Part shown: one piece after another, positions 7,646 to 15,306 of the stretch
Layout: each line of letters opens with the position of its first letter
How positions within the stretch are numbered: position 1 is the first letter of the stretch
Assembly: GCA_900466475.1 (NCBI GenBank)
Contig: UBMI01000033.1
Span: forward strand, 1 to 56,368
Direction of reading: 5' to 3'
Source of the DNA: Hyphomicrobiales bacterium
GTDB taxonomy: Bacteria; Pseudomonadota; Alphaproteobacteria; Rhizobiales; Rhizobiaceae
DNA length: 56,368 bases
Program-made: the position numbers and the translations under genes
Notes under the pieces: model-generated
Told to the model about the DNA's origin: nothing
Seen by the model: only the letters and a program-made list of their open reading frames with translations
Database searches by the model: none

Positions 7646-8380
7646 ATGACAAGCAATCTTTCCGGTAAGACCGTTCTCATCACCGCAGCCGGTCAGGGCA
7701 TCGGCCGCGCGACGGCGCTTGCCTTTGCCGCAACTGGCGCCAAGGTGCATGCGACCGACATCAATACCGACGCACTCGCGACCCTGGCGACAGAGAGCAA
7801 TATCTCCACCCATAAGCTGAACGTGCTCGACGAGGATGCGGTCAAGACGCTGGTAGCCGGGATCGGCGCTGTCGACGTGCTCTTCAACTGCGCAGGCGTC
7901 GTCCATAACGGCTCGGTGCTGGAGATGCCGGATACCGATCTGGAATTTGCTTTCGATCTCAACGTCAAGGCGATGATCCGCACCATCCGTGCCGTGCTGC
8001 CGGGCATGCTGGAACGCAAGGACGGCTCCATCATCAACATGTCCTCGGTCGCCTCGAGCATCAAGGGCGTGCCGAACCGCTTCGCCTATGGCGTGACCAA
8101 GGCCGCCGTGATCGGGCTTACCAAATCGGTCGCCGCCGACTACGTGACGCAAGGCATCCGGTGCAACTGCATCTGCCCCGGCACGGTGGAAAGCCCCTCG
8201 CTGCAGGACCGCATGCGCGCTCAAGGCGACTACGACACTGCGCGCGCCGCATTCATCGCCCGCCAACCGATGGGGCGCCTCGGCACGCCGGAGGAAATCG
8301 CCGGTCTCGCCGTTTATCTCGCCGGTGCGACCTATACTTCCGGCCAGGCCTACGCCATCGACGGCGGCTGGACGATCTGA
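7646..8380 (+). CDS. SDR oxidoreductase, probable 2-keto-3-deoxy-L-fuconate 4-dehydrogenase
   Basis: This 244-residue classical short-chain dehydrogenase has the NAD motif TAAGQGIGRA (residues ~11-20), the Asp that selects NAD (ATDIN), the NNAG equivalent FNCAGVVH, catalytic Ser in NMSSVASS, and the YGVTK catalytic Tyr/Lys. The sequence strongly resembles the DHRS6/BDH2-like group, which includes bacterial 2-keto-3-deoxy-L-fuconate dehydrogenases (IRCNCICPGTVESPSLQ; YAIDGGW end). ATG 7646 is used; an in-frame GTG at 7616 would add ten residues unlike the family. It is followed 60 bp later by L-fuconate dehydratase, supporting consecutive steps: dehydration of fuconate, then oxidation of the keto-deoxy acid. 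Confidence 0.82.
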   Translation: MTSNLSGKTVLITAAGQGIGRATALAFAATGAKVHATDINTDALATLATESNISTHKLNVLDEDAVKTLVAGIGAVDVLFNCAGVVHNGSVLEMPDTDLEFAFDLNVKAMIRTIRAVLPGMLERKDGSIINMSSVASSIKGVPNRFAYGVTKAAVIGLTKSVAADYVTQGIRCNCICPGTVESPSLQDRMRAQGDYDTARAAFIARQPMGRLGTPEEIAGLAVYLAGATYTSGQAYAIDGGWTI

Positions 8381-8390
8381 GCTTTCGCAT

Positions 8391-8422
8391 GGCCAGCATC
8401 CTTCGAACCAAGGATGCTGGCC
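8391..8422 (+). promoter_or_regulatory. Perfect 13-bp intercistronic hairpin
   Basis: GGCCAGCATCCTT (8391-8403) and AAGGATGCTGGCC (8410-8422) form a perfect 13-bp stem with a 6-base loop, between the SDR and the dehydratase. There is no T-run, so it is more likely an mRNA processing or stability element that sets relative expression than a terminator. The alternative dehydratase start at 8414 would lie inside the stem, which supports the start at 8441. Confidence 0.7.
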
Positions 8423-8440
8423 CCCAAAGGGAAGAATATC

Positions 8441-9718
8441 ATGACCCGCATCACCGACCTCCGTGTTTTCGACCTTCGCTTTCCCACCTCGCAAAGCCTC
8501 GATGGTTCCGATGCGATGAACCCGGATCCGGATTATTCCGCTGCCTATGTGATCCTCGAAACCGACAAGCACGGCCTTGCCGGCCACGGCCTGACTTTCA
8601 CCATCGGCCGCGGCAACGATATCTGCTGCGCGGCGATCGAGGCGATGCGGCATCTGGTCGTCGGCACCGAGCTTTCGGATGTGCTGGCCCATCCCGGCAA
8701 ATATTGGCGGCATCTGACCAGCGACAGCCAGCTTCGATGGATCGGTCCTGAAAAGGGCGCGATCCATCTGGCAACCGGCGCAATCGTCAACGCCGTCTGG
8801 GATCTGCTTGCCAAGGAGGCCGGCAAACCGGTCTGGCGCCTCGTTGCCGAAATGCCGGCGGAGGAGATCGCCGATATCGTCGATTACCGGTACCTCACCG
8901 ACGTGCTGACGCGCGACGAGGCGATCGCCATCCTCAGACAAGCCGAGCCCGGCAAGGCTGCGCGTATCGCGACGCTCGAGAAAGAAGGTTATGCCTGCTA
9001 CACGACCTCGGCCGGCTGGCTCGGCTACGAGGACGAGAAGCTGCGCCGGCTCTGCCAGGAGGCGATCGATGCCGGTTTCAACCATATCAAGATGAAGGTC
9101 GGCCGCGATCTGGAAGACGATATCCGCCGCTTGAGGATTGCCCGCGAGGTGATCGGTCCGGACCGTTACCTGATGATCGACGCCAACCAGGTTTGGGAGG
9201 TCGGCCAGGCGATTGACTGGGTCAAGCAGCTTTCCTTCGCCAAGCCCTTCTTCATCGAAGAGCCGACAAGCCCCGACGATGTCGCCGGCCATCGCAAGAT
9301 CCGCCAGGGCATTTCCCCGGTGAAGGTCGCGACCGGCGAGATGTGCCAGAACCGTATCATGTTCAAGCAGTTCATCGCCGAGGGTGCGATCGACATCGTG
9401 CAGATCGATTCCTGCCGCATGGGCGGGTTGAACGAGGTGCTGGCCGTGCTGCTGGTCGCCGCCAAATTCGGCCTGCCGGTCTGGCCGCACGCCGGCGGTG
9501 TCGGGCTCTGCGAATATGTGCAACACTTGTCCATGATCGATTATGTGGCGGTGTCAGGCACCAAGGATGGCCGCGTCATCGAATATGTCGACCATCTGCA
9601 TGAACATTTTCTCGATCCCTGCATCATCAAGGATGCGGCCTATATGCCGCCGACCCGGCCCGGCTTCTCAATCGAGATGAAGCCGGCCTCGATTGCCGGC
9701 TACACATTCAGCGGCTAA
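8441..9718 (+). CDS. L-fuconate dehydratase (enolase superfamily)
   Basis: This 425-residue protein matches the fuconate dehydratase family, which includes human ENOSF1, and converts L-fuconate to 2-keto-3-deoxy-L-fuconate. It has the family's opening RITDLRVFDLRFPTSQSLDGSD, the long N-terminal capping domain, the KMKVGRD catalytic Lys motif near residue 210, metal ligands in MIDANQVWE and FIEEPTSPDD, and the late His of WPHAGGVGLCEYVQH. ATG 8441 has AAAGGGAAGA upstream. It is the last gene of the SDR-dehydratase operon. The C-terminal domain is complete and no key residue is missing. Confidence 0.92.
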   Translation: MTRITDLRVFDLRFPTSQSLDGSDAMNPDPDYSAAYVILETDKHGLAGHGLTFTIGRGNDICCAAIEAMRHLVVGTELSDVLAHPGKYWRHLTSDSQLRWIGPEKGAIHLATGAIVNAVWDLLAKEAGKPVWRLVAEMPAEEIADIVDYRYLTDVLTRDEAIAILRQAEPGKAARIATLEKEGYACYTTSAGWLGYEDEKLRRLCQEAIDAGFNHIKMKVGRDLEDDIRRLRIAREVIGPDRYLMIDANQVWEVGQAIDWVKQLSFAKPFFIEEPTSPDDVAGHRKIRQGISPVKVATGEMCQNRIMFKQFIAEGAIDIVQIDSCRMGGLNEVLAVLLVAAKFGLPVWPHAGGVGLCEYVQHLSMIDYVAVSGTKDGRVIEYVDHLHEHFLDPCIIKDAAYMPPTRPGFSIEMKPASIAGYTFSG

Positions 9719-9816
9719 GGCGGGCGGCATCACGTTTTCTCGGCTGTCCACTGGGGATTGAGCATGCCAGTCATTGCGGAAACATCCCGGATCCTTTATA
9801 AGATTGTTCTACGAGG

Positions 9817-9836
9817 ATGGGCTTGAAAGAGCCCAT
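9817..9836 (+). terminator. Weak stem-loop terminator after the fuconate dehydratase operon
   Basis: ATGGGCT (9817-9823) and AGCCCAT (9830-9836) form a 7-bp stem with a 6-base loop, followed by only a short T-rich TTCGGG tail. Confidence 0.4.
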
Positions 9837-9905
9837 TTCGGGTGCCTCGGCAGGGTATTTCGCGTGTTCCTAACGCGCTGTTTTTTCTCACATCTTTGGT
9901 CGAAA

Positions 9906-9932
9906 CGGAATCAAATACGCAGATTGATTCCG
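9906..9932. repeat. 9-bp inverted repeat about 0.5 kb upstream of repA
   Basis: CGGAATCAA (9906-9914) and TTGATTCCG (9924-9932) are perfect inverted repeats with a 9-base spacer. Their function is unknown; a protein-binding site in the rep control region is possible. Confidence 0.5.
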
Positions 9933-10394
9933 CCACACCCCTGTTCGATTTTGGCACGCCCAACCATCGACAAAGGTGTCAGACAGCCTTTCGATCACAT
10001 CCGCGTTCCCGATAGGCGTGATCTCGTCTCCGGATTTCGAAACACAGGCGCCCTTCGCCTTCGGCGACGCCACAGAGGATTGCGGCAATAAGGCCCTCGC
10101 CCCTTTCGTCATCAGATCCTTTGCCGGCAAAGATTAGGAATCGGTAATAGCTGATTCTTCTCAATGGGATGCGCCAGGGACCGTCTGCCGGATCAAAACA
10201 TCGGCTTTGCCGCATCGATCACAAAAATGATGTGAGGACGGCACAGCTTTGCAAGGCGAATCGGATTTCTGTTAACTGACGGAGATATCAGGGGAAATTG
10301 TAATCCTTCTGTCGTAAACTCGTGATCGTGACCGCCGCCGCTGAAGCCTTGTTCTGCCGGAGTACCTTGCCAGAATCGCTGCGATCGGTAATCG

Positions 10395-10431
10395 TCACGG
10401 ATAAACAGCCGTTTCTGGTGTTTTTCCGTGA
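10395..10431. promoter_or_regulatory. Inverted repeat immediately upstream of repA, candidate autoregulatory site
   Basis: TCACGGA (10395-10401) and TCCGTGA (10425-10431) are perfect inverted repeats 23 bases apart, ending 14 bp before the repA GTG. RepA and RepB repress their own promoter in repABC plasmids, so this is a plausible operator. Confidence 0.35.
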
Positions 10432-10445
10432 TGAAAGATTAGAGC

Positions 10446-11666
10446 GTGAGCAAGCCACAAAGGACTTCTCGGACCCTTCAACGTAGCGTCGATGAGACGA
10501 TCGGCGCCCATGCGTCGACGATCAGTTCGCAGTTGCAGGCGATCAGCGAAGCCCTGTTTCCGCCGACTGCGAGCAAGACACTGCGCCGCTTTACCTCCGG
10601 CGAGGCGGCCAAGCTGATCGGCGTTTCGGATTCGACCTTGCGGAAGATGACGCTTGCCGGCGAAGGCCCGCAGCCCGATGTCGGCAGCAATGGCAGGCGC
10701 CTCTATTCCTTGCGTCAGCTCAATGAACTGCGCGCCCTGCTTGCCGCCTCCGCCCGTGGACGTGAGGCGCATGACTTCCTGCCGCGCCGCAGGGAGAACG
10801 AACATCTTCAGGTCATCGCAGTCACCAACTTCAAGGGCGGATCGGGCAAGACCACGACCTCGGTCCATCTTGCGCAATATCTAGCGCTGCAAGGCTACCG
10901 CGTGCTCGCCCTCGACCTTGACCCGCAGGCCAGCATGTCGGCCATGCTCGGCGTCATGCCGGAGACGGATGTCCGTTCCAACGAGACACTCTATGCGGCA
11001 ATCCGCTACGATGAGGAGCGGCGTCCCCTCTCTGAGGTGGTGCGCAATACCTATTTCGATGGCCTGGATCTGATCCCGGGCAATCTCGAACTCATGGAGT
11101 TCGAGCATACGACGCCACGCGCGCTGGTGCGCGGCTCCCGGGATGGCGAAGGCGTCTTCTTCATGCGCGTCGCCAAGGCGCTCGACGATGTTGGCGAGAA
11201 CTATGATGTCGTGGTCCTCGACTGCCCGCCGCAGCTCGGATACCTGACGCTGAGCGGCCTTTGCGCCGCAACCTCGATGATCGTCACCGTACATCCGCAG
11301 ATGCTGGACGTGGCTTCCATGAGCCAGTTCCTGCTGATGACGCATGACCTTCTCTCCGTCGTGCGCGAAGCCGGCGGCGAGCTCAATTATGATTTCATTC
11401 GTTATCTGCTCACCCGCTACGAACCGCAGGATGCGCCGCAGACGAAGGTCGCGGCTCTTCTGCGCAATCTGTTCGACGATCACGTGATGATCAATGCGAT
11501 GGTGAAATCGGCAGCCGTCTCCGACGCCGGTCTTACCAAGCAGACTCTCTATGAGATCGGCCGCGAAAACCTGACACGCTCGACCTATGACCGGGCGATG
11601 GAAGCCCTCGATGCCGTCAACGGAGAAGTCGAGACGCTGATCCGGCAGGCATGGGGGCGCACATGA
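10446..11666 (+). CDS. repA: Plasmid partitioning ATPase RepA
   Basis: RepA is the ParA-type ATPase of repABC replicons; it segregates the plasmid with RepB and parS and represses the operon. The 406-residue product has an N-terminal helical DNA-binding region (~48-95: FTSGEAAKLIGVSDSTLRKM), a deviant Walker A KGGSGKTTT at 130-138, LDLDPQASMSAMLG as Walker A', and VVLDCPPQLGYL as Walker B. The start is GTG 10446. The length is normal for the family. repB follows 193 bp downstream, and the gap carries two parS sites. Confidence 0.96.
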   Translation: MSKPQRTSRTLQRSVDETIGAHASTISSQLQAISEALFPPTASKTLRRFTSGEAAKLIGVSDSTLRKMTLAGEGPQPDVGSNGRRLYSLRQLNELRALLAASARGREAHDFLPRRRENEHLQVIAVTNFKGGSGKTTTSVHLAQYLALQGYRVLALDLDPQASMSAMLGVMPETDVRSNETLYAAIRYDEERRPLSEVVRNTYFDGLDLIPGNLELMEFEHTTPRALVRGSRDGEGVFFMRVAKALDDVGENYDVVVLDCPPQLGYLTLSGLCAATSMIVTVHPQMLDVASMSQFLLMTHDLLSVVREAGGELNYDFIRYLLTRYEPQDAPQTKVAALLRNLFDDHVMINAMVKSAAVSDAGLTKQTLYEIGRENLTRSTYDRAMEALDAVNGEVETLIRQAWGRT

Positions 11667-11718
11667 CGTTTCCCGCGATCGATATCAACTCCTCAGGCTT
11701 CACTGGCAATCACGACCT

Positions 11719-11734
11719 GTTGGGAGCTCCCAAC
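11719..11734. other. parS: parS partition site 1
   Basis: GTTGGGAGCTCCCAAC is a perfect 16-bp palindrome matching the repABC parS form GTT-N4-GC-N4-AAC. It lies between repA and repB, a usual position. RepB is the expected ligand. Confidence 0.93.
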
Positions 11735-11797
11735 AATGGCTGCCCCACTGTGAGCATCTCGCAAAATTTCCTCCATCTGTCGGTAGCCGATGAGCAC

Positions 11798-11813
11798 GTT
11801 GGGAGCTCCCAAC
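11798..11813. other. parS: parS partition site 2
   Basis: This is a second identical copy of the 16-bp palindrome, 79 bp (start to start) from the first and 47 bp before repB. Two copies suggest cooperative RepB loading and a plasmid-specific GGGA arm sequence. Confidence 0.93.
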
Positions 11814-11859
11814 TGCGTCTTTCCGGCCTGCCCGGATTTGACTGGAAAGGAGAGAATTG

Positions 11860-12852
11860 ATGAGCCGGCGCGATACCGTCAATTCGATCTTCATGCGCAA
11901 GGCCGAGACACCGGCGGCTTCGGCCGGCATCGAGAAGAACCCGGACCGAGTGCGCACCGGTGCCGTCTCGGCCATGGGTGCATCGCTTCAGGAAATGACG
12001 GAGGCGGCGCGTGCCGCCGGCCGTCTCCAGGCACAGATTTCCTCGGGATTTTCCGTTCTTGAAATCGATCCCTCGGATATTTCCAATTCCTCGATCAGCG
12101 ATCGTATCCCGGTCGAGCGCGATGCCGACTTAGATGCGTTGGTGGCAAGCATTTCCGAACATGGTCAGAAAGTGCCGATCCTGGTCCGGCCTGACCCTGA
12201 AACGGAAGGACGCTACCAGATTGCCTACGGCCGTCGCCGACTGCGGGCTGCTGCTAAGCTCGGCCTTAAGGTCAAGGCGATCGTTCAAAGCTTGAGCGAT
12301 ACCGAACTGGTCATTGCTCAGGGTAAGGAAAATCTCGATCGCCAGGATCTCTCCTTCATCGAGAAGGCGCTGTTCGCCCATCGTCTGGAAGAGGCTGGCT
12401 ACCCCCGAGATGTCATCATGGCGGCGCTTTCGACCGACAAGGCCGATCTCAGCCGTTATATCTCGGTCGCCCGCGGCGTACCGCAGACCGTGATCCTGGC
12501 AATCGGGCCGGCACCAAAGGCAGGTCGTGCCCGATGGCTCGCTCTCGTCGATGCCGTCTCTTCGTCACCGAAGAAGGTCGAGTCGATCATCGAGGACGAC
12601 GCCTTTGCCGATCTCGACAGCGATCAGCGTCTGCAACGTGTGTTGTCGAAAATGGCAGCGCGCGATCAGAAGAAGGCGGCGGGCGATATCTGGAAAACGC
12701 GGCAAGGACAGAGGGCAGCGCAAATCGAGCGCTCCGGCAACAAGACGCGCATCACGTTCGATGAGCGCATGGTGCCTGAATTCGCCGATTATCTCACAAC
12801 CCGGCTGGATGAGCTCTTCGAAGAGTTCGGCGCCGTCAGGTCACAACGATAA
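11860..12852 (+). CDS. repB: Plasmid partitioning protein RepB
   Basis: RepB is the ParB-type CTPase/DNA-binding partner of RepA. The 330-residue protein has the ParB N-terminal domain with IPVERDADLDALVASISEHG, PILVRPDPE, and the GRRRLRAA box (residues ~75-140), followed by an HTH region (VIMAALSTDKADLSRYISVARG). ATG 11860 follows GGAAAGGAGAG. Its cognate sites are the two parS palindromes just upstream. The repC start lies 207 bp downstream, across the antisense RNA. Confidence 0.95.
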   Translation: MSRRDTVNSIFMRKAETPAASAGIEKNPDRVRTGAVSAMGASLQEMTEAARAAGRLQAQISSGFSVLEIDPSDISNSSISDRIPVERDADLDALVASISEHGQKVPILVRPDPETEGRYQIAYGRRRLRAAAKLGLKVKAIVQSLSDTELVIAQGKENLDRQDLSFIEKALFAHRLEEAGYPRDVIMAALSTDKADLSRYISVARGVPQTVILAIGPAPKAGRARWLALVDAVSSSPKKVESIIEDDAFADLDSDQRLQRVLSKMAARDQKKAAGDIWKTRQGQRAAQIERSGNKTRITFDERMVPEFADYLTTRLDELFEEFGAVRSQR

Positions 12853-12915
12853 CTGTTGGCAGGCTAAGCCGCTGACAAGGATTTGACTGTTAGGAAAAGG
12901 AGCCAATAGGCAAAG

Positions 12916-12964
12916 AAAAAGGCCCCCGAACAAAACATCCGGAAGCCCTCTTCTCTCGTTTAGC
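12916..12964 (-). ncRNA. incA: Antisense incompatibility RNA (ctRNA) of the repABC operon
   Basis: repABC operons encode a ~50-nt countertranscribed RNA between repB and repC that limits repC expression and determines incompatibility. On the minus strand a strong promoter (12971-12999) leads into a transcript starting near 12964. It ends in a hairpin whose arms are GGCTTCCGGA (12947-12938) and TTCGGGGGCC (12930-12921), a 7-base loop and a TTTTT run (12920-12916). All ten stem positions pair when G-U pairs are counted. The exact 5' end is inferred from the promoter. Confidence 0.85.
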
Positions 12965-12970
12965 ACCTAG

Positions 12971-12999
12971 AGAATCGCACTTCCCGGAATCGCTGTCAA
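12971..12999 (-). promoter_or_regulatory. Sigma-70 promoter of the antisense RNA
   Basis: On the minus strand, -35 TTGACA (12999-12994) and -10 GATTCT (12976-12971) are separated by exactly 17 bases. The strong -35 fits the constitutive, high-level transcription expected for a ctRNA. Confidence 0.82.
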
Positions 13000-13059
13000 G
13001 GTTTTTGAACGCCGTTTTGGCGGGCGCTGATGATTTGCCTTTGTATAAGGTGAACCACG

Positions 13060-14271
13060 ATGGATACGGGATTTGTGACGACGCCTTTCGGGCGGCGGCC
13101 AATGTCGCTTGCCTTGATGAGAGGTCAGCTTCAGGCCGAATCAATTAAACCAGATAAGTCCGTCGACAAGTGGAAGGTGTTTCGCGACGTCTGCGAAGCA
13201 CGTCCGCTGCTCGACATTTCCGACCGCACACTCGCTGTGCTGAATGCACTTCTCTCCTTCTATCCCGAGAACCATCTCTCCGGTGAGGCGAGCATGGTCG
13301 TCTTTCCATCCAACCGACAGCTGATCGTGCGGGCACACGGCATTGCAGTCACCACGCTGCGTCGGCATCTGGCGGCTCTTGTCGACGCCGGCCTGATCAT
13401 CCGCAAGGACAGCGCCAATGGGAAACGTTTTGCCCGCCGGAAAACATCCGGTGAACTTGAGGATGCCTATGGCTTCAGCCTGGCGCCGCTTCTTGCCCGC
13501 AGCGAAGAACTGGCTGCCATGGCTCAAAGGATCGAAGCCGACCGGATGGCACTCCGGCGCGCGCGCGAGCGGCTGACGATCTGCCGCCGCGATGTCCGCA
13601 AGCTGATTGATGCCGCAATCGAGGACGGTGTTCCCGGCAATTGGGACGACATCGAGGCTGCCTATGCACATCACCTCGCATACCTTCCCCGCAACGCATC
13701 GGCTTCCGATCTCGACAGTGTTCGCCTGAATCTCGAAACCCTTCGCACCGACATCGTCAATCTCTTGACGAACTTCGATAATTTCAAAAAAGTGAGCGCC
13801 AGAGTGGTCCAAAACGAACCGCACATACAGAATTCAGATATAGACTCTCTTGAATTGGAATCCTTACCGACGGCGCAAGCGGAAACACTGCGGGTTACGA
13901 CCGGGATGGTTCAGCCAAACGGACCACAGAAAATATTTCCTCTTGCCCTCATTCTGCAGGCTTGCCCGCAAATCAGCGATTACGCTCAGGGAGGATCGAT
14001 CAGGGGCTGGCGAGATTTCGTGACCGCTGCCGTCACCGTACGGTCCATGCTGGGGATCACGTCAGAGACCTATCAGGCGGCCTGCGAAAGCCTCGGCCGT
14101 GAAAATGCCGCTGTCGTTATTGCCTGCATGCTGGAACGAGCAAACCATATCAACTCGCCGGGCGGCTATCTGCGTGACCTCACCCGCAAGGGGGCACGAG
14201 GGGAGTTCTCGCTTGGCCCAATGCTGATGGCGCTGGTACGGCAGAATAGTCCGGTTGCACGGAGGGCTTGA
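13060..14271 (+). CDS. repC: Replication initiator RepC
   Basis: RepC is the initiator protein essential for repABC replication and normally acts on an origin within its own gene. The 403-residue product has the family's N-terminal winged-helix domain (residues ~45-125: ISDRTLAVLNALLSFYPE, VFPSNRQLIVRAHGIAVTTLRRHLAALVDAGLI) and the C-terminal domain (PLALILQACPQISDYAQGG, GGYLRDLTRKGARGEFSLGPML). ATG 13060 has AAGGTG upstream. Full length and intact, so the replicon should be self-replicating. Confidence 0.96.
   Translation: MDTGFVTTPFGRRPMSLALMRGQLQAESIKPDKSVDKWKVFRDVCEARPLLDISDRTLAVLNALLSFYPENHLSGEASMVVFPSNRQLIVRAHGIAVTTLRRHLAALVDAGLIIRKDSANGKRFARRKTSGELEDAYGFSLAPLLARSEELAAMAQRIEADRMALRRARERLTICRRDVRKLIDAAIEDGVPGNWDDIEAAYAHHLAYLPRNASASDLDSVRLNLETLRTDIVNLLTNFDNFKKVSARVVQNEPHIQNSDIDSLELESLPTAQAETLRVTTGMVQPNGPQKIFPLALILQACPQISDYAQGGSIRGWRDFVTAAVTVRSMLGITSETYQAACESLGRENAAVVIACMLERANHINSPGGYLRDLTRKGARGEFSLGPMLMALVRQNSPVARRA
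13770..13868. other. oriV: AT-rich segment within repC, probable oriV
   Basis: About 100 bp of the otherwise GC-rich repC gene is AT-rich (for example AACTTCGATAATTTCAAAA and AATTCAGATATAGACT). In characterised repABC plasmids the origin maps to an AT-rich stretch inside repC, so this is the likely unwinding region. Confidence 0.5.
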
Positions 14272-14574
14272 ATGCTTTCGAGTAACCGGGCGATGTCCAC
14301 CGTGGACCGCTCATTGGCATGGAGATGATCTCGATAAGACTGCAATACGTATTTTAGGCACTATCACTGGACTGGCTGTAGGACACGTCGTTCTTCGGAG
14401 GGCAAACAGGTATCGGAAATGATTGCTAAATTAGCTTCCGCAATGAGATGAAAGACATCTCGTATCAATAGCTTAGATTAGGAAGCGTTTCGGTAGGCGG
14501 TGACGTGATTGCCGCAAATATCTGAGAAACAACGAGTAAAGCGTTCTGAGGCCGGAAAGGATCGTTGACGTGAA
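14272..14574. other. Gene-free gap between repC and the polysaccharide genes
   Basis: This 303-bp stretch contains no ORF with a ribosome-binding site and no convincing terminator. It is comparatively AT-rich. Confidence 0.5.
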
Positions 14575-15204
14575 TTGGCTGGAGACGATAGGGCAAGGCG
14601 GGCAGTTGGAGGCCGGAACAGTGTGCAAAGAGCGAGGACGGACTTGAAGCGGGCAGTCGATCTTTTCATGGCGATGGTGGCGTCCCTGATCCTGATCATT
14701 CCGATCGCGGTCGTGGCGCTTTGCGTACGCCTGACATCTGCGGGACCGGCACTTTACTGGTCGAACCGTGTGGGGCGCCGCAACGAGATCTTCCGGATGC
14801 CGAAATTCCGCAGCATGCGGATCGATACGCCGACGGTCGCCACGCATCTTCTCGACGACCCCTCCCGCTATCTGACGCCGATCGGAGGATTCCTGCGCAA
14901 GTCGAGCCTCGACGAACTGCCGCAGCTCTGGTGTATCCTGAAGGGCGACATGAGCTTCGTCGGCCCGCGTCCGGCGCTTTATAACCAGGACGACCTAATC
15001 GCGCTGCGCACGGCAGAAGGTGTCGATGCGCTGCTGCCGGGGCTGACGGGCTGGGCGCAGGTCAATGGCCGTGACGAACTGCCGATCCCCGAAAAGGTAA
15101 AGTTCGATGTTGATTATCTGCAGCGCCGCTCCTTCTTCATGGACATGCGCATCCTGGCAATGACCGTCGGCAAGGTATTGGGCAGCAAGGGCATAACGCA
15201 TTGA
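14575..15204 (+). CDS. Undecaprenyl-phosphate sugar phosphotransferase (WcaJ/PglC type)
   Basis: Enzymes of this bacterial sugar transferase family load the first sugar phosphate onto undecaprenyl phosphate at the inner membrane to start exopolysaccharide or O-antigen repeat synthesis. The product has a re-entrant membrane helix (LKRAVDLFMAMVASLILIIP), then the conserved catalytic blocks KFRSMRID, FLRKSSLDELPQLW with catalytic Asp-Glu, SFVGPRPAL, and the C-terminal PGLTGWAQVNGRDELP. It is a short member without the four-helix N-terminal domain. The start is uncertain: TTG 14575 gives 209 residues, GTG 14623 gives 193. A dehydratase for nucleotide sugars follows 102 bp downstream. Confidence 0.88.
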   Translation: MAGDDRARRAVGGRNSVQRARTDLKRAVDLFMAMVASLILIIPIAVVALCVRLTSAGPALYWSNRVGRRNEIFRMPKFRSMRIDTPTVATHLLDDPSRYLTPIGGFLRKSSLDELPQLWCILKGDMSFVGPRPALYNQDDLIALRTAEGVDALLPGLTGWAQVNGRDELPIPEKVKFDVDYLQRRSFFMDMRILAMTVGKVLGSKGITH

Positions 15205-15306
15205 GCCTACGACCTAAGGTTATAAACAGATTGCGTGCGCGACCGCTGATTATTCGGTTGCACTTGAGATCGAAAAGGACAAGAAGAAGTCAGGCTGGAA
15301 TGATGG

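Larger units (their letters stand above)
9719..10445. other. 727-bp gene-free region upstream of repA
   Basis: No convincing ORF is present; short frames on both strands lack ribosome-binding sites and sensible codon use. It holds a weak terminator (9817-9836), a 9-bp inverted repeat (9906-9932) and a 7-bp inverted repeat next to repA (10395-10431). The region is visibly less GC-biased than its neighbours, as expected for the regulatory leader of a repABC operon. Confidence 0.6.

Noticed and set aside
9774..10130. Overlapping open frames upstream of repA on both strands
   Set aside because: They lack ribosome-binding sites and recognisable products and lie in a region rich in inverted repeats, best read as control sequence.
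11651..11860. 69-codon frame between repA and repB
   Set aside because: It runs across both parS palindromes, overlaps the repA end, and has no credible product; the non-coding reading explains the sequence.
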